A stretch of DNA of 64,000 nt from the NCBI RefSeq assembly GCF_036347055.1, contig NZ_CP108882.1:7180001-7244000 (forward strand), written 5' to 3'. The notes beneath the pieces were generated by a model that was not told the DNA's origin, ran no database searches, and saw only the letters and a list, made by a program, of their open reading frames with translations. Below are positions 33,170 through 43,554 of this stretch, piece by piece. Positions within the stretch are counted from its first letter, which is position 1. The number at the start of each line of letters is the position of its first letter. Origin of the DNA: Streptomyces sp. NBC_00820 (GTDB lineage: Bacteria > Actinomycetota > Actinomycetes > Streptomycetales > Streptomycetaceae). The position numbers and the translations under genes are program-made.

Positions 33170-33820
33170 TCAGCGCGGGCGCAGCGCCGCGACGGCGACG
33201 ATCGCGGGAATGGTGATGAGCAGGACGTAGGTGACGGGTGACGTGGGGGAGGGCGTCTGGTGCGGGATGGGCCGGGGGTGGTACGCGGGGTAGCTCACCG
33301 GGGTCACGGAGGGGCGCGGGGTGGGCTTGGGCGGCGGGGTCGGCTTCGGCTTCGGTGCCGGAGGTGGCGGTGGTGGGGGCGGTGGCGGAGGAGGAGGCGG
33401 GGGGACCGGCCGGGGCGCGGGCGGCGCAGGGGCGGGCCGGACGGGCGGCTTCGGCTTCGGCGGCGGCTTCGGGGCCGGCGTCGGCCGTGGCCTGGGCGTC
33501 GGCTTGGGCGTCGGCTTCGGCGGAGGGGGCGGCGGGGGTGGAGGCGGGGGCGGGGGTGGAGGCGGGGGCGGGGTGGGTGTCGGCGTGGGCGGGCAGGGCG
33601 GCGGCTTGGGCCTCGGGCAGTGCGGAAGATGCCCGTGGCCACCGCCGGCCACGGCCACCGCCACCGTGCCGCCCGAGCCCGTCGACGCGTACGCGCAGGC
33701 ATCGGCCGACGCGCTGCCGGTCGGGCAGCCCACCAGGGTCCAGGTCAGTGCCAGCAGCGCCAACACCCGTATGGCGGGGGCACATCGGGTCGCTTCGGGT
33801 CCATGCACGTCGGAGAGCAT
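33170..33820 (-). CDS. Exported polyproline protein with C-terminal membrane segment
   Basis: The 216-residue protein has an N-terminal export signal (VLALLALTWTLVGC, a possible lipobox LVGC, or cleavage after ASA). A Gly/His stretch (GGGHGHLPHC) follows, then about 110 residues of Pro-rich repeat with two uninterrupted proline runs of roughly 15-18 residues and PKPTP/PRPTP spacers. A C-terminal hydrophobic helix (YVLLITIPAIVAVAAL) and a short basic end complete it. It probably spans or lines the cell wall as a rigid rod anchored in the membrane. Translation of such runs would need EF-P. It is upstream of and probably co-transcribed with the DUF4239 gene. Start ATG 33820 has no good ribosome site, so a GTG a few codons inside is possible. 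Confidence 0.75.
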   Translation of the reverse strand: MLSDVHGPEATRCAPAIRVLALLALTWTLVGCPTGSASADACAYASTGSGGTVAVAVAGGGHGHLPHCPRPKPPPCPPTPTPTPPPPPPPPPPPPPPPPPPKPTPKPTPRPRPTPAPKPPPKPKPPVRPAPAPPAPRPVPPPPPPPPPPPPPPPAPKPKPTPPPKPTPRPSVTPVSYPAYHPRPIPHQTPSPTSPVTYVLLITIPAIVAVAALRPR

Positions 33821-34083
33821 GAGGCGCGCGGGGCACTCTCACTCCACAGTGAGCCGGGATTGGTCCGAATGAGGGATAAAGCGTGATCCGTGGTTTGACG
33901 TACAGAAGTGTCGCGAGTGGCTTGTTCGGGTGCCTGTGCGACAGACAGCGCCCCGGGGTCGAACGGCGCCCGGAAGGAAAAATCACGCCGTGTTTGAACA
34001 CTCCGTCCCCGGGCCCCGTATCCATGGCCGTGCGGCGGCGCGGCAGGGCGCTGCAATATCCAGGCGAATATGGGGAGTTGACG

Positions 34084-35028
34084 ATGAAGACCTCGTGGCG
34101 GACCGCCTCACTGGTGGCCACGGCCGTCTCGGTGCTGGCACTGACGACGGCGTGTGGTCAGGAGAACGCCGCGGCGCCTGCGTCGGCGGCCCAGAACGTC
34201 GGGGCGACCACCGCCGCGGGCGGCTACGGCAGCTCGGCCACCGACACGGGCAACGGCTACGGCGCCGACAGCAACCAGGGCGCCGGCTCCCGGGCCCCCG
34301 CGGGCAAGCTGACCGTGGCCAGCAACGCCGACCTGGGCAGCGTGCTCACCGACGGCGCGGGTGTGACCCTGTACCGGTTCGACAGCGACACCGCCAATCC
34401 CCCCAAGTCGAGCTGCGACGGCGACTGCGCCACCACCTGGCCGCCGGTCCCCGCCGACGACGCCTCCGCCGGCGCCGGAATCGACAAGGCGCTGCTCGGC
34501 GAGGTCACCCGTACCGACGGCACCAAGCAGCTGACCGTCGGCGGCTGGCCCGCCTACCGCTACGCCAAGGACGCCAACCCCGGTGACGTCAACGGCCAGG
34601 GTGTCGGCGGCAAGTGGTTCGCGCTCGCCCCCAACGGCAAGAAGGCCTCCCTCTCCGCCGTGCCCGGCCTGTCCGTGCGCAAGGACGGCAAGCTGGGCGA
34701 CATCGTCGTCGACAAGAACGGCATGACGGTCTACCGCTTCCTCAAGGACAAGGCGTGGCCGAAGTCCGTCTCCAACTGCACCGGCGCCTGCCTGGAGAAG
34801 TGGCCCGCCGTCGCCCCCGTCAGGACCGAGGACACCGAGGGCGTGCAGAAGAAGGGGCTGATGGGCTTCACCCGGCCCGACGGGGTCAAGCAGATGACCG
34901 TCAACTGCTGGCCGATCTACACCTTCTCCGGTGACAAGACGCCCGGGGACACCAACGGTCAGGGTGTGGGCGGCACTTGGTACGCCGTCTCGCCCGACGG
35001 CAAGCCGGTCGGCGCGCCGGGCAAGTAA
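34084..35028 (+). CDS. SCO0930-type lipoprotein with duplicated secreted repeat
   Basis: The 314-residue lipoprotein has a signal ending in the lipobox LTTAC. A Gly/Ser/Asn linker follows, then two tandem copies of a domain of about 110 residues (COG4315-like). Copy 1 is LTVASNADLGSVLTDGAGVTLYRFDSDTANPPKSSCDGDCATTWPPV...GGWPAYRYAKDANPGDVNGQGVGGKWFALAPNG; copy 2 is LSVRKDGKLGDIVVDKNGMTVYRFLKD...CTGACLEKWPAV...CWPIYTFSGDKTPGDTNGQGVGGTWYAVSPDG. Each has the paired cysteines and the GDxNGQGVGGxWYAV end. The role is unknown; surface redox or binding functions have been suggested for such repeats. The ATG at 34084 follows GGGGAG. A terminator at 35081 separates it from the rmdA pair. Confidence 0.88.
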   Translation: MKTSWRTASLVATAVSVLALTTACGQENAAAPASAAQNVGATTAAGGYGSSATDTGNGYGADSNQGAGSRAPAGKLTVASNADLGSVLTDGAGVTLYRFDSDTANPPKSSCDGDCATTWPPVPADDASAGAGIDKALLGEVTRTDGTKQLTVGGWPAYRYAKDANPGDVNGQGVGGKWFALAPNGKKASLSAVPGLSVRKDGKLGDIVVDKNGMTVYRFLKDKAWPKSVSNCTGACLEKWPAVAPVRTEDTEGVQKKGLMGFTRPDGVKQMTVNCWPIYTFSGDKTPGDTNGQGVGGTWYAVSPDGKPVGAPGK

Positions 35029-35080
35029 GGATCCCCCTCCCCAGGGCCGATCGCCCCGCCCCGCCCGGCACCCGGCCACA

Positions 35081-35122
35081 GGTCCGCCCCCTCCGCACCC
35101 CGCGGAGGGGGCGGACCGTTTT
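35081..35122 (+). terminator. Strong intrinsic terminator with T-tract
   Basis: A perfect 16-bp stem (35081-35096 with 35102-35117) encloses a 5-nt loop, followed by GTTTTCG. The remaining gap to 35385 (about 265 bases) holds no gene. It presumably carries the promoter of the methyltransferase-rmdA unit. Confidence 0.85.
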
Positions 35123-35385
35123 CGTCGTACGGGCCATGGCGCCGCGCTAGCGCGAACAGCCGCACCGGACGTCGTGAGGGAGGACCTGCCGCGCGGGACG
35201 CGACGAGCGCGACGAGCGGGCCCGCGCCGGCCGTCACCCAGCGGGGTCGCACGGGCACTTGCCGCAGGCAGTGACCGGGAACGGATGGTCAATTTCCGGT
35301 TCGGGTCGCTCCTTTGGCGGGCGATCAGTAGCCTCAGCTCGAACACCGGATCGCCTGTCCCTGTCGCCTACGCCTGGAGAGATAC

Positions 35386-36198
35386 ATGGAGCGTCCCGCC
35401 TGGGCCCCACGGAACATCGACATCTCTGTGCCGAGCGTCTCGCGTATCTACGACTACTACCTGGGCGGTTCGCACAACTTCGAGGTCGACCGGGAAGCGG
35501 CCCGCAAGGCGATGGAGTTCCTGCCGGGCCTGCCGAAGATCATGCAGGCCAACCGCGCGTTCATGCGCCGGGCCGTGCGCTTCGCGGCCGCGGAGGGCAT
35601 CACCCAGTTCCTCGACATCGGCTCCGGCATCCCCACGTTCGGCAACGTCCACGAGATCGCCCAGGCCACCGTGCCGGATGCCCGGGTCGTCTACGTCGAC
35701 CACGACCCGGTGGCCGTGGCGCACAGCCAGGCCGTGCTGACGGACAACCCGCACGCGGACGTGATCGCCGCCGATCTGCGCAAGCCGCACGAGATCCTCG
35801 CCGATCCCCGGCTGGAGGCGCTGATCGACCTGAACCGTCCGGTGGCCCTGCTGCTCGTTGCCATACTGCACTTCGTGGAAGACGCGGACGACCCCCGCAG
35901 CGCGGTGGCCGAACTGAGCGCGGCGCTCGCGCCTGGCAGCCTGCTGATCCTCACCCATGCCTCGTACGAGGGAATCCCGTTGCCGGCGGAGCGGGCCGGT
36001 GGCGCGGTGGACGTATACAAGGACATTCGCAACCCGCTGATCATGCGTTCGCGCGAGGAGATCGCGCGGTTCTTCGAGGGGTACGACATGGTGGAACCCG
36101 GACTGGTGCCGATGCCGCGCTGGCGACCGGAGACGGCACCGGAGGACGAGGATCCGTACGCCTTCTCCGGATTCGCCGGCGTGGGGCGCACAGCGTGA
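35386..36198 (+). CDS. S-adenosyl methyltransferase (PF04672/DUF574 family)
   Basis: The 270-residue protein of the actinobacterial SAM methyltransferase family often found in many copies in Streptomyces. Landmarks are DISVPSVSRIYDYYLGGSHNFEVDREAA near the N-terminus, the SAM-binding loop TQFLDIGSGIPTFGNVHE, acidic VVYVDHDPVAVAHSQA, and VALLLVAILHFVEDADDP. It should transfer a methyl group from SAM, but the substrate is unknown for the family. Its TGA overlaps the GTG of the c-di-GMP protein (GTGA), so the two are translationally coupled. This suggests a functional link, for example co-regulation during development. The start ATG at 35386 follows GGAGAGATAC. Confidence 0.88.
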   Translation: MERPAWAPRNIDISVPSVSRIYDYYLGGSHNFEVDREAARKAMEFLPGLPKIMQANRAFMRRAVRFAAAEGITQFLDIGSGIPTFGNVHEIAQATVPDARVVYVDHDPVAVAHSQAVLTDNPHADVIAADLRKPHEILADPRLEALIDLNRPVALLLVAILHFVEDADDPRSAVAELSAALAPGSLLILTHASYEGIPLPAERAGGAVDVYKDIRNPLIMRSREEIARFFEGYDMVEPGLVPMPRWRPETAPEDEDPYAFSGFAGVGRTA

Positions 36199-38339
36199 GC
36201 GCGGAGCCGGACGGCCCGGAGGACAGACTGCGCAGGCTGACGACGATCTGGGGCCGGGCGGTCTTCCCGGTCACCTCCACGTCGCTGACCCGCCCGGAGT
36301 TCGAGGAGCGACTGCTGCCCCTCGCCCGCCGGTTGAGCGCGCTGCTGCGCGCGCGCAGCTTCGACGCCGAGGAGGCGAAGGCGGTCGGCGCCGCCCTCGT
36401 CGGGGCCCACTGCACCGACCCCGAGGCGCTCACCCGCACCCTGGACTGCGTCGACGCCTATCTGGTCCTGTACTGCGGCGAGGACGGCCCGCAGGACGAA
36501 CTGCGCATGCGCTCCTCCCGGTTGCAGCACGCGATGGCCGCCGGGTACGCCGAGGCGCTGCGCGAGCGTACGCTCGCCGAGCAGGAGGCCATCGCCCAGG
36601 CCGCGTTGCGGGCCCAGGGCGTGGTGGCGAAGGCGCTGCACGCCAGCGAGGCCCGCTTCCGCGCGGTCTTCGAGGGCGCGGCCATAGGGATCGGCATCGC
36701 CGACCTCGACGGCAACGTGCTCCAGGTCAACAGGGCGCTGCTGCGCATGTTCGGGCTGTCCGAGCCCACCCTGCGCGCCCGCCGCACCCTTGACTGGACG
36801 CATCCGGAGGACGCGCCGCAGACCTGGAAGCTGTACGAGGAACTCGTGCGCGGCGAGCGCGACCACTACCACGTGGAGAAGGCCTTCAACCGGCCCGACG
36901 GCACGGTCCTGTGGACCAACCTGACGGTCTCCCTGCTGCGCGACGCCGACGGCAACCCGCAGTACCAGCTCGCCCTCATGGAGGACACCACCGAGCGCCG
37001 CCTGCTGCACCTGCGGCTGCGCTACGAGGCCACGCACGACGCCCTCACCGGCCTGCCCAACCGTTCACTGTTCTTCGAGCGTCTGGAGAAGGCCCTGGCG
37101 GCGGGCGAGGGTCAGCGGTTCGGCCTGTGCTACCTCGACCTGGACGGCTTCAAGACCATCAACGACAGCCTCGGGCACGCGGCCGGCGACCGGCTGCTGG
37201 TGGAGGTCGCCGACCGGCTGCAGTCCTGCGCGACCGCTCCCGGCGAGATGGTCGCGCGGCTCGGCGGCGACGAGTTCGTGGCCCTGACCACCGGGCCCGG
37301 CACAGAGCGCGCGGTCGACGAACTCGCCGAGCGCATCATGCACGCGCTCGTCACCCCGATCAGTATCGACGGCCGTGACCTGCTGGTACGCGGCAGCCTC
37401 GGCATCGTCGAGGGCACGGCCGGCGAGCGCACCGCGGCGGAGGTCCTGCGCAGCGCGGACATCACCATGTACCGGGCCAAGTCGGCGGGCGGCAACCGGT
37501 GGGAGATGGCGGACCCCGAGGCCGACGCCCGCGCGATCACCCGCCACGGCCTGACCACCGCCCTGCCGACGGCGCTGGAACGCGGTGAGTTCTTCATCGA
37601 GTACCAGCCGCTGGTCCACCTCGGCGACGGCAGCGTCCGCGGCGCCGAGGCGCTCGTCCGCTGGCTGCACCCGCAGCACGGCGTCCTCAGCCCCGACCGG
37701 TTCATCCCGCTCGCCGAGCACACCGGACTGATCGTGCCGCTCGGCCGCTGGGTCCTGGAGGAGTCCATCCGCCAGGCCCGCGCCTGGCGGATGCGCGAGG
37801 ACTTCGGGTCGGCGGCCGGCCCGCTGCGCATCAACGTCAACCTCTCGCCCTGCCAGCTCACCCATCCCGGGCTGGTCCAGGACACCGTCGACATCCTGGA
37901 ATGCGCGGGTGTCACCCCCGACGCCCTCTGCCTGGAGGTCACCGAGTCCGCCCTCATCGGGGCCGACGACGACCTCCTCAAGCCCCTGCGCCGGCTCGCC
38001 GACATGGGCGTCGACATCGCCCTCGACGACTTCGGCACCGGCTACTCCAACCTCGCCAACCTCCGCCGCCTCCCGGTGAGCATCCTCAAGCTGGACCGCT
38101 CCTTCACCCGGGGCATGCAGCAGTTCCCGGCCGACCCCGTCGACCTCAAGATCGTCGAGGGCATCGTCTCCCTGGCCCACAGTCTCGACCTCGCGGTCAC
38201 CGTCGAGGGCGTGGAGACGGGCGCCCAGGCCGAACAGCTGCGCGTCCTGGGCTGCGACACGGCCCAGGGCTGGTACTACGCCCGCCCGGGCCCGCCCGAG
38301 CGGCTGCACGACCTGGCACTCGTCGACGCGACGGGCTGA
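36195..38339 (+). CDS. rmdA: PAS-GGDEF-EAL c-di-GMP turnover protein, RmdA-like
   Basis: The 714-residue cytoplasmic protein has an N-terminal helical region of about 150 residues, a PAS domain (about 155-275, FRAVFEGAAIGIGIADLDGNVLQVN), a GGDEF domain with the intact motif GGDEF (357-361, preceded by RL) and an EAL domain with EAL at 485-487 and DDFGTG at 611-616. Both cyclase and phosphodiesterase motifs look complete. In S. coelicolor, RmdA (recalled as SCO0928, next to SCO0929/SCO0930) has this architecture and affects morphology and development, which fits the neighbours here. The GTG at 36195 is fixed by the overlap with the methyltransferase stop. The PAS domain is probably the sensor; its ligand is not visible. 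Confidence 0.9.
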   Translation: MSAEPDGPEDRLRRLTTIWGRAVFPVTSTSLTRPEFEERLLPLARRLSALLRARSFDAEEAKAVGAALVGAHCTDPEALTRTLDCVDAYLVLYCGEDGPQDELRMRSSRLQHAMAAGYAEALRERTLAEQEAIAQAALRAQGVVAKALHASEARFRAVFEGAAIGIGIADLDGNVLQVNRALLRMFGLSEPTLRARRTLDWTHPEDAPQTWKLYEELVRGERDHYHVEKAFNRPDGTVLWTNLTVSLLRDADGNPQYQLALMEDTTERRLLHLRLRYEATHDALTGLPNRSLFFERLEKALAAGEGQRFGLCYLDLDGFKTINDSLGHAAGDRLLVEVADRLQSCATAPGEMVARLGGDEFVALTTGPGTERAVDELAERIMHALVTPISIDGRDLLVRGSLGIVEGTAGERTAAEVLRSADITMYRAKSAGGNRWEMADPEADARAITRHGLTTALPTALERGEFFIEYQPLVHLGDGSVRGAEALVRWLHPQHGVLSPDRFIPLAEHTGLIVPLGRWVLEESIRQARAWRMREDFGSAAGPLRINVNLSPCQLTHPGLVQDTVDILECAGVTPDALCLEVTESALIGADDDLLKPLRRLADMGVDIALDDFGTGYSNLANLRRLPVSILKLDRSFTRGMQQFPADPVDLKIVEGIVSLAHSLDLAVTVEGVETGAQAEQLRVLGCDTAQGWYYARPGPPERLHDLALVDATG

Positions 38340-38362
38340 CCGGCCGCCACGGGCGCCCCCTC

Positions 38363-38428
38363 GCCCGTGACGTGCCCCCGCTCGTGACGTACCCCGCCCG
38401 TGACGTGTCCCGTCCGTGACGTGTCCCC
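38363..38428 (+). repeat. Four imperfect CGTGACGT-CCC tandem units after rmdA
   Basis: CGTGACGT followed by GC/AC/GT and CCC recurs four times at about 15-18 bp spacing between the rmdA stop and the next small frame. The last unit contains the candidate GTG start at 38416. Confidence 0.6.
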
Positions 38429-38745
38429 GGCCGCGAAGCCGCCCGGGTCCGCCCGTTCCTGACGGCGCCCCCTGGGACCTCGAGGACGGCCACCTGGTGC
38501 GGGGGCTCGCCCTGAGCGAGGGCGTTTCGGCGGACGTCGTGGCGTACGAGGAGCGCTACGGCCTCCTGGTCGCCTGTGTGCGGCGGCCCGAGAACTCCTA
38601 CCGGCCGGTCGCGTGGGACCGCGCCACCTGGGACGTCGTGACCGATGTGGACCTCGCGCCGCTGTCCTGGGGGACGGACATCGTGTACGACCGGCTGCTC
38701 CCGTACCCCGGGCCGAGGCGGCTGCCCCCGGGAGTGCGGCGGTAG
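38416..38745 (+). CDS. Small hypothetical protein
   Basis: An open frame of 109 codons has strongly GC-biased third positions, from DLEDGHLVRGLALSEGVSADVVAYEERYG to VDLAPLSWGTDIVYDRLLPYPGPRRLPPG. No family is recognised and there is no signal peptide or membrane segment. The first 20 residues from GTG 38416 are Pro/Arg-rich and partly encoded by the tandem repeat. A later GTG at 38497, eight bases after GAGGA, is a better start and would give 82 residues. It lies between rmdA and the LysR gene. It could be the remnant of a longer gene. Confidence 0.5.
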   Translation: MTCPRPRSRPGPPVPDGAPWDLEDGHLVRGLALSEGVSADVVAYEERYGLLVACVRRPENSYRPVAWDRATWDVVTDVDLAPLSWGTDIVYDRLLPYPGPRRLPPGVRR

Positions 38746-38751
38746 GTCAAC

Positions 38752-38919
38752 GTGAGCGACCCCGGGGACATCGTGGCCGTTCCGCCGCGCGGTGTTCCCG
38801 CCGGGTTCCAGCAGGTCACGGCCGACCTCACCCACTCCGTCGGCGTGTTCGACTTCCACCGCGCGACGGGGTACCCGGGGTGCGCGGCGGTGGCGGGAGT
38901 GCTCGCCGCCCACCTGTGA
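38752..38919 (+). CDS. Possible 55-residue protein or gene remnant
   Basis: A GTG at 38752, six bases after the previous stop, opens a 55-codon frame with coding-like third-position bias (SDPGDIVAVPPRGVPAGFQQ...VFDFHRATGYPGCAAVAG). The ribosome site is not evident. Together with the frame at 38416 it may represent a broken gene. Not recognised. Confidence 0.35.
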   Translation: MSDPGDIVAVPPRGVPAGFQQVTADLTHSVGVFDFHRATGYPGCAAVAGVLAAHL

Positions 38920-39048
38920 CGTGCCGTTCGCCGGGGAAGCTCTTCGGGGGCTCGGCGACGGCGACGGAGCGGGTGGCTCGGCGACGGCGGCTGCGGGCCC
39001 GGCGTCTCCGTGACGGACGGAGACCGGTGTCGCGGTGACGGGCGAGCG

Positions 39049-39933
39049 TCAGCGCTTCAGCAGCATGCGCTGCAGCTCCCTCGCGGCCCGGGGCGGAGCC
39101 ACGTCGCTGCGGTGCGCCAGCCCGATGGTCCGGTGCAGGCCCGGCCGGGCCAGCGGAGTCACCCGCAACCGCCGCCCGGACCCGGTGGCGACCATGCGCG
39201 GCACGACGGCGACCCCGAGCCCCGCCCGTACGAACCCCAGCACCGCGTCCATCTCGCCGCCCTCCACCGCGAAGTCCGGCTCGAACCCGGCGGAGCGGCA
39301 CGCGGCCACGGTCAGCTCCCGCAGGTCGTACCCGTGCCGGAACATCACCAGCCGCTCGCCCTCCAGATCGGTGATGTCGACCGCCTTCCCGCCCCGTCCG
39401 GGCGCCGGGGCGTCCGGCGAGGACACCACCACGAGATCCTCCCGGAGCAGTTCCACCGTGGTCAGCGCGGGCGCCGACGGCGGCAGCGGCAGCACGACGA
39501 GGGCGAGGTCCAGGGCGCCCCGCGCCAGCTCGCGCACCAGGTCGTGCGAGCCGCCCTCCTCGATCATCAGCTGGATCCCCGGATACCGGTCGTGGAAGGC
39601 CCGCAGTACGTCCGGCAGCAGGCCCGTGCACAGACTCGGCGTCGCCCCCAGCCGGACCCGACCCCGTCGTAGCTGCGCCAGCTCCTGCACCTCGTGCCGG
39701 GCCGTGTCCGCGTCGGCGAGGATGCGCCGCGCCAGCGGCAGCAGCGCCTCGCCCGCGTCGGTGAGGGTGATGTTGCCCCGGGCGCGCAGGAACAGGTCGG
39801 CGCCCAGTTCCCGCTCCAGGGCCTTGATCTGCTGGGACAGCGACGGCTGGGCGACGTGGACCAGCTCGGCGGCCCGGGTGAAGTGCCGGGTCTCGGCGAC
39901 GGCCACGAAGTACTGGAGCTGCTGGAACTGCAC
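39049..39933 (-). CDS. LysR family transcriptional regulator, likely controls the sdh operon
   Basis: The 294-residue LysR protein has an N-terminal winged HTH (QFQQLQYFVAVAETRHFTRAAELVHVAQPSLSQQIKALERELG). The effector-binding domain is marked by VRLGATPSLCTGLLPDVLRAFHDRYPGIQLMIEEGG and VLGFVRAGLGVAVVPRMVA. It is transcribed divergently from the succinate dehydrogenase genes with an 83-bp gap, the standard arrangement for a LysR regulator and its target. The effector is unknown. The GTG at 39933 is chosen for the conserved MQFQQLQYF start; GGAGG sits almost directly against it, so the mRNA may be read from this site or the upstream ATG at 39975. Confidence 0.9.
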   Translation of the reverse strand: MQFQQLQYFVAVAETRHFTRAAELVHVAQPSLSQQIKALERELGADLFLRARGNITLTDAGEALLPLARRILADADTARHEVQELAQLRRGRVRLGATPSLCTGLLPDVLRAFHDRYPGIQLMIEEGGSHDLVRELARGALDLALVVLPLPPSAPALTTVELLREDLVVVSSPDAPAPGRGGKAVDITDLEGERLVMFRHGYDLRELTVAACRSAGFEPDFAVEGGEMDAVLGFVRAGLGVAVVPRMVATGSGRRLRVTPLARPGLHRTIGLAHRSDVAPPRAARELQRMLLKR

Positions 39934-40016
39934 CCCTCCAGGATAGCCGGAGCCTATGGAAACAAGGCGAACCATGTCTTGGACCGATCAGCGTCTCTGG
40001 CTCTAGCGTCCTGTCC
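39934..40016. promoter_or_regulatory. Divergent control region between LysR gene and sdhC
   Basis: This 83-bp AT-richer segment includes CTATGGAAACAAGGCGAACC followed by ATGTC, with the inverted halves ATGG and CCAT 12 bp apart, compatible with a LysR T-N11-A-like site. Promoters for both directions must fit here. The assignment rests on position and the short dyad only. Confidence 0.45.
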
Positions 40017-40724
40017 ATGGCTCTGGCAACGCGGACGGACCGACGGTCGTCCATGGCGCGCACGATGTGGGACAGCTCCGTCGGCAAGAAGACGGTGATG
40101 GCCGTCAGCGGTCTGGTCATGCTGCTCTACCTGGTCGCGCACATGATCGGAAACCTGAAGATCTACTTCGGGGCGGGCGAGTTCAACCACTACGCCCAGT
40201 GGCTGCGCACCGTCGGCGAACCGTTCATGCACTACGAGTGGACCCTCTGGATCATCCGGGTCGTCCTCGTCGTCGCCGTGATCGCCCACGCGGCCTCCGC
40301 CTACCAGCTCAGCCGCCGCGACATCAGGGCACGCCCCGTCCAGTACGTGCACAAGAGGCCGCGCGCGAGCTACGCCACCCGCACCATGCGCTGGGGCGGG
40401 ATCATCCTCGGCCTGTTCATCGTCTGGCACGTCCTGGACCTGACCACCGGCACCGTGCACCCCGGCGGCTTCCAGGAGGGCCACCCCTACCAGAACGTGG
40501 TGGACACCTTCTCCACCTGGTACGGCGACACCGTCTACATCGTCGCGATGCTCGCGCTCGGCCTGCACATCCGGCACGGCTTCTGGAGCGCCGCCCAGAC
40601 CCTCGGCGCCGGCAGCCGTGCCCGCGACCGCGCGCTGAAGACCGTCGCCAACGTCCTCGCACTACTGCTCACGGCCGGCTTCATCGCCGTACCCGTGGGC
40701 GTCATGACCGGAGTGGTGAGCTGA
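40017..40724 (+). CDS. sdhC: Succinate dehydrogenase cytochrome b subunit
   Basis: The 235-residue membrane anchor is of the single-subunit, five-helix type. It begins [36 protein letters not shown] and has later helices with [14 protein letters not shown] and [18 protein letters not shown]. Conserved His residues ([25 protein letters not shown]) are candidate haem ligands. It passes electrons between the Fe-S subunit and menaquinone. The ATG at 40017 begins in the LysR/sdh control region. The flavoprotein gene follows after two bases. The set resembles the actinobacterial second succinate dehydrogenase (M. tuberculosis Sdh1 type; recalled as SCO0922-SCO0924 in S. coelicolor). Confidence 0.92.
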   Translation: MALATRTDRRSSMARTMWDSSVGKKTVMAVSGLVMLLYLVAHMIGNLKIYFGAGEFNHYAQWLRTVGEPFMHYEWTLWIIRVVLVVAVIAHAASAYQLSRRDIRARPVQYVHKRPRASYATRTMRWGGIILGLFIVWHVLDLTTGTVHPGGFQEGHPYQNVVDTFSTWYGDTVYIVAMLALGLHIRHGFWSAAQTLGAGSRARDRALKTVANVLALLLTAGFIAVPVGVMTGVVS

Positions 40725-40726
40725 CC

Positions 40727-42681
<1,955 letters not shown>

Positions 42682-42685
<4 letters not shown>

Positions 42686-43431
42686 AGCTCACCCTGCGCG
42701 TCTGGCGGCAGAAGCATGCCGACGCCGACGGCGCCATGTCCACGTACGAGGTGGACGGCATCTCGCCCGACATGTCCTTCCTGGAGATGCTGGACGTCCT
42801 CAACGAGCGTCTCATCCTCGCCGGCGAGGAGCCCGTCGCCTTCGACCACGACTGCCGCGAGGGCATCTGCGGCGCGTGCAGCCTGGTCATCAACGGCGAC
42901 GCGCACGGCCCCGAGCGCACCACCACCTGCCAGCTGCACATGCGGTCCTTCGAGGACGGCGACACGATCGACGTCGAACCGTGGCGGGCGGCCGCGTTCC
43001 CGGTGATCAAGGACCTGGTCGTCGACCGGTCCGCGTTCGACCGGATCATCCAGGCCGGCGGCTACGTCACCGCACCCACCGGCTCGGCGCCGGAGGCCCA
43101 CGCCACCGCGGTGCCGAAGGCGGACGCCGACTACGCCTTCGAGCACGCGGAGTGCATCGGGTGCGGCGCCTGTGTGGCCGCCTGCCCCAACGGCGCGGCG
43201 ATGCTCTTCACCTCCGCCAAGGTCAACCACCTGGGTGTGCTGCCCCAGGGCGCGCCCGAGCGGGAGACCCGGGTGCTGGACATGGTGGCCCAGATGGACA
43301 CGGAGGGATTCGGCGGATGCACGCTCACCGGTGAGTGCGCGACCGCCTGCCCGAAGGGGATTCCGCTGATGTCGATCACCAGCATGAACCGCGAGTGGCT
43401 GCGGGCGACCCGCAAGTCACGCAAGCGGTAG
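42682..43431 (+). CDS. sdhB: Succinate dehydrogenase/fumarate reductase iron-sulfur subunit
   Basis: The 249-residue Fe-S subunit has a 2Fe-2S domain with [10 protein letters not shown] and a further Cys in TTCQLH. The ferredoxin-type domain has [15 protein letters not shown] and later [17 protein letters not shown], providing ligands for the 4Fe-4S and 3Fe-4S centres. It carries electrons from FAD to the membrane subunit. The ATGA overlap with sdhA couples their translation, and a terminator-like hairpin follows at 43461. Confidence 0.95.
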
Positions 43432-43460
43432 AGACGTTCGCCGGCAGACAGGCGGACGGG

Positions 43461-43492
43461 CGGGGCCGGGGGCAGGTGCTCTCCCGGCCCCG
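43461..43492 (+). terminator. Terminator-like hairpin after sdhB
   Basis: CGGGGCCGGG (43461-43470) pairs perfectly with CCCGGCCCCG (43483-43492) across a 12-nt loop, then GTCTGGCTT. It lies between convergent sdhB and the conflict operon's last gene, so it may act both ways. Confidence 0.6.
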
Positions 43493-43554
43493 TCTGGCTT
43501 ACGGACGCCCGACGCGGGCCACAACCGCAGGGACCGCCGCGGGAGTTCCCCGGG

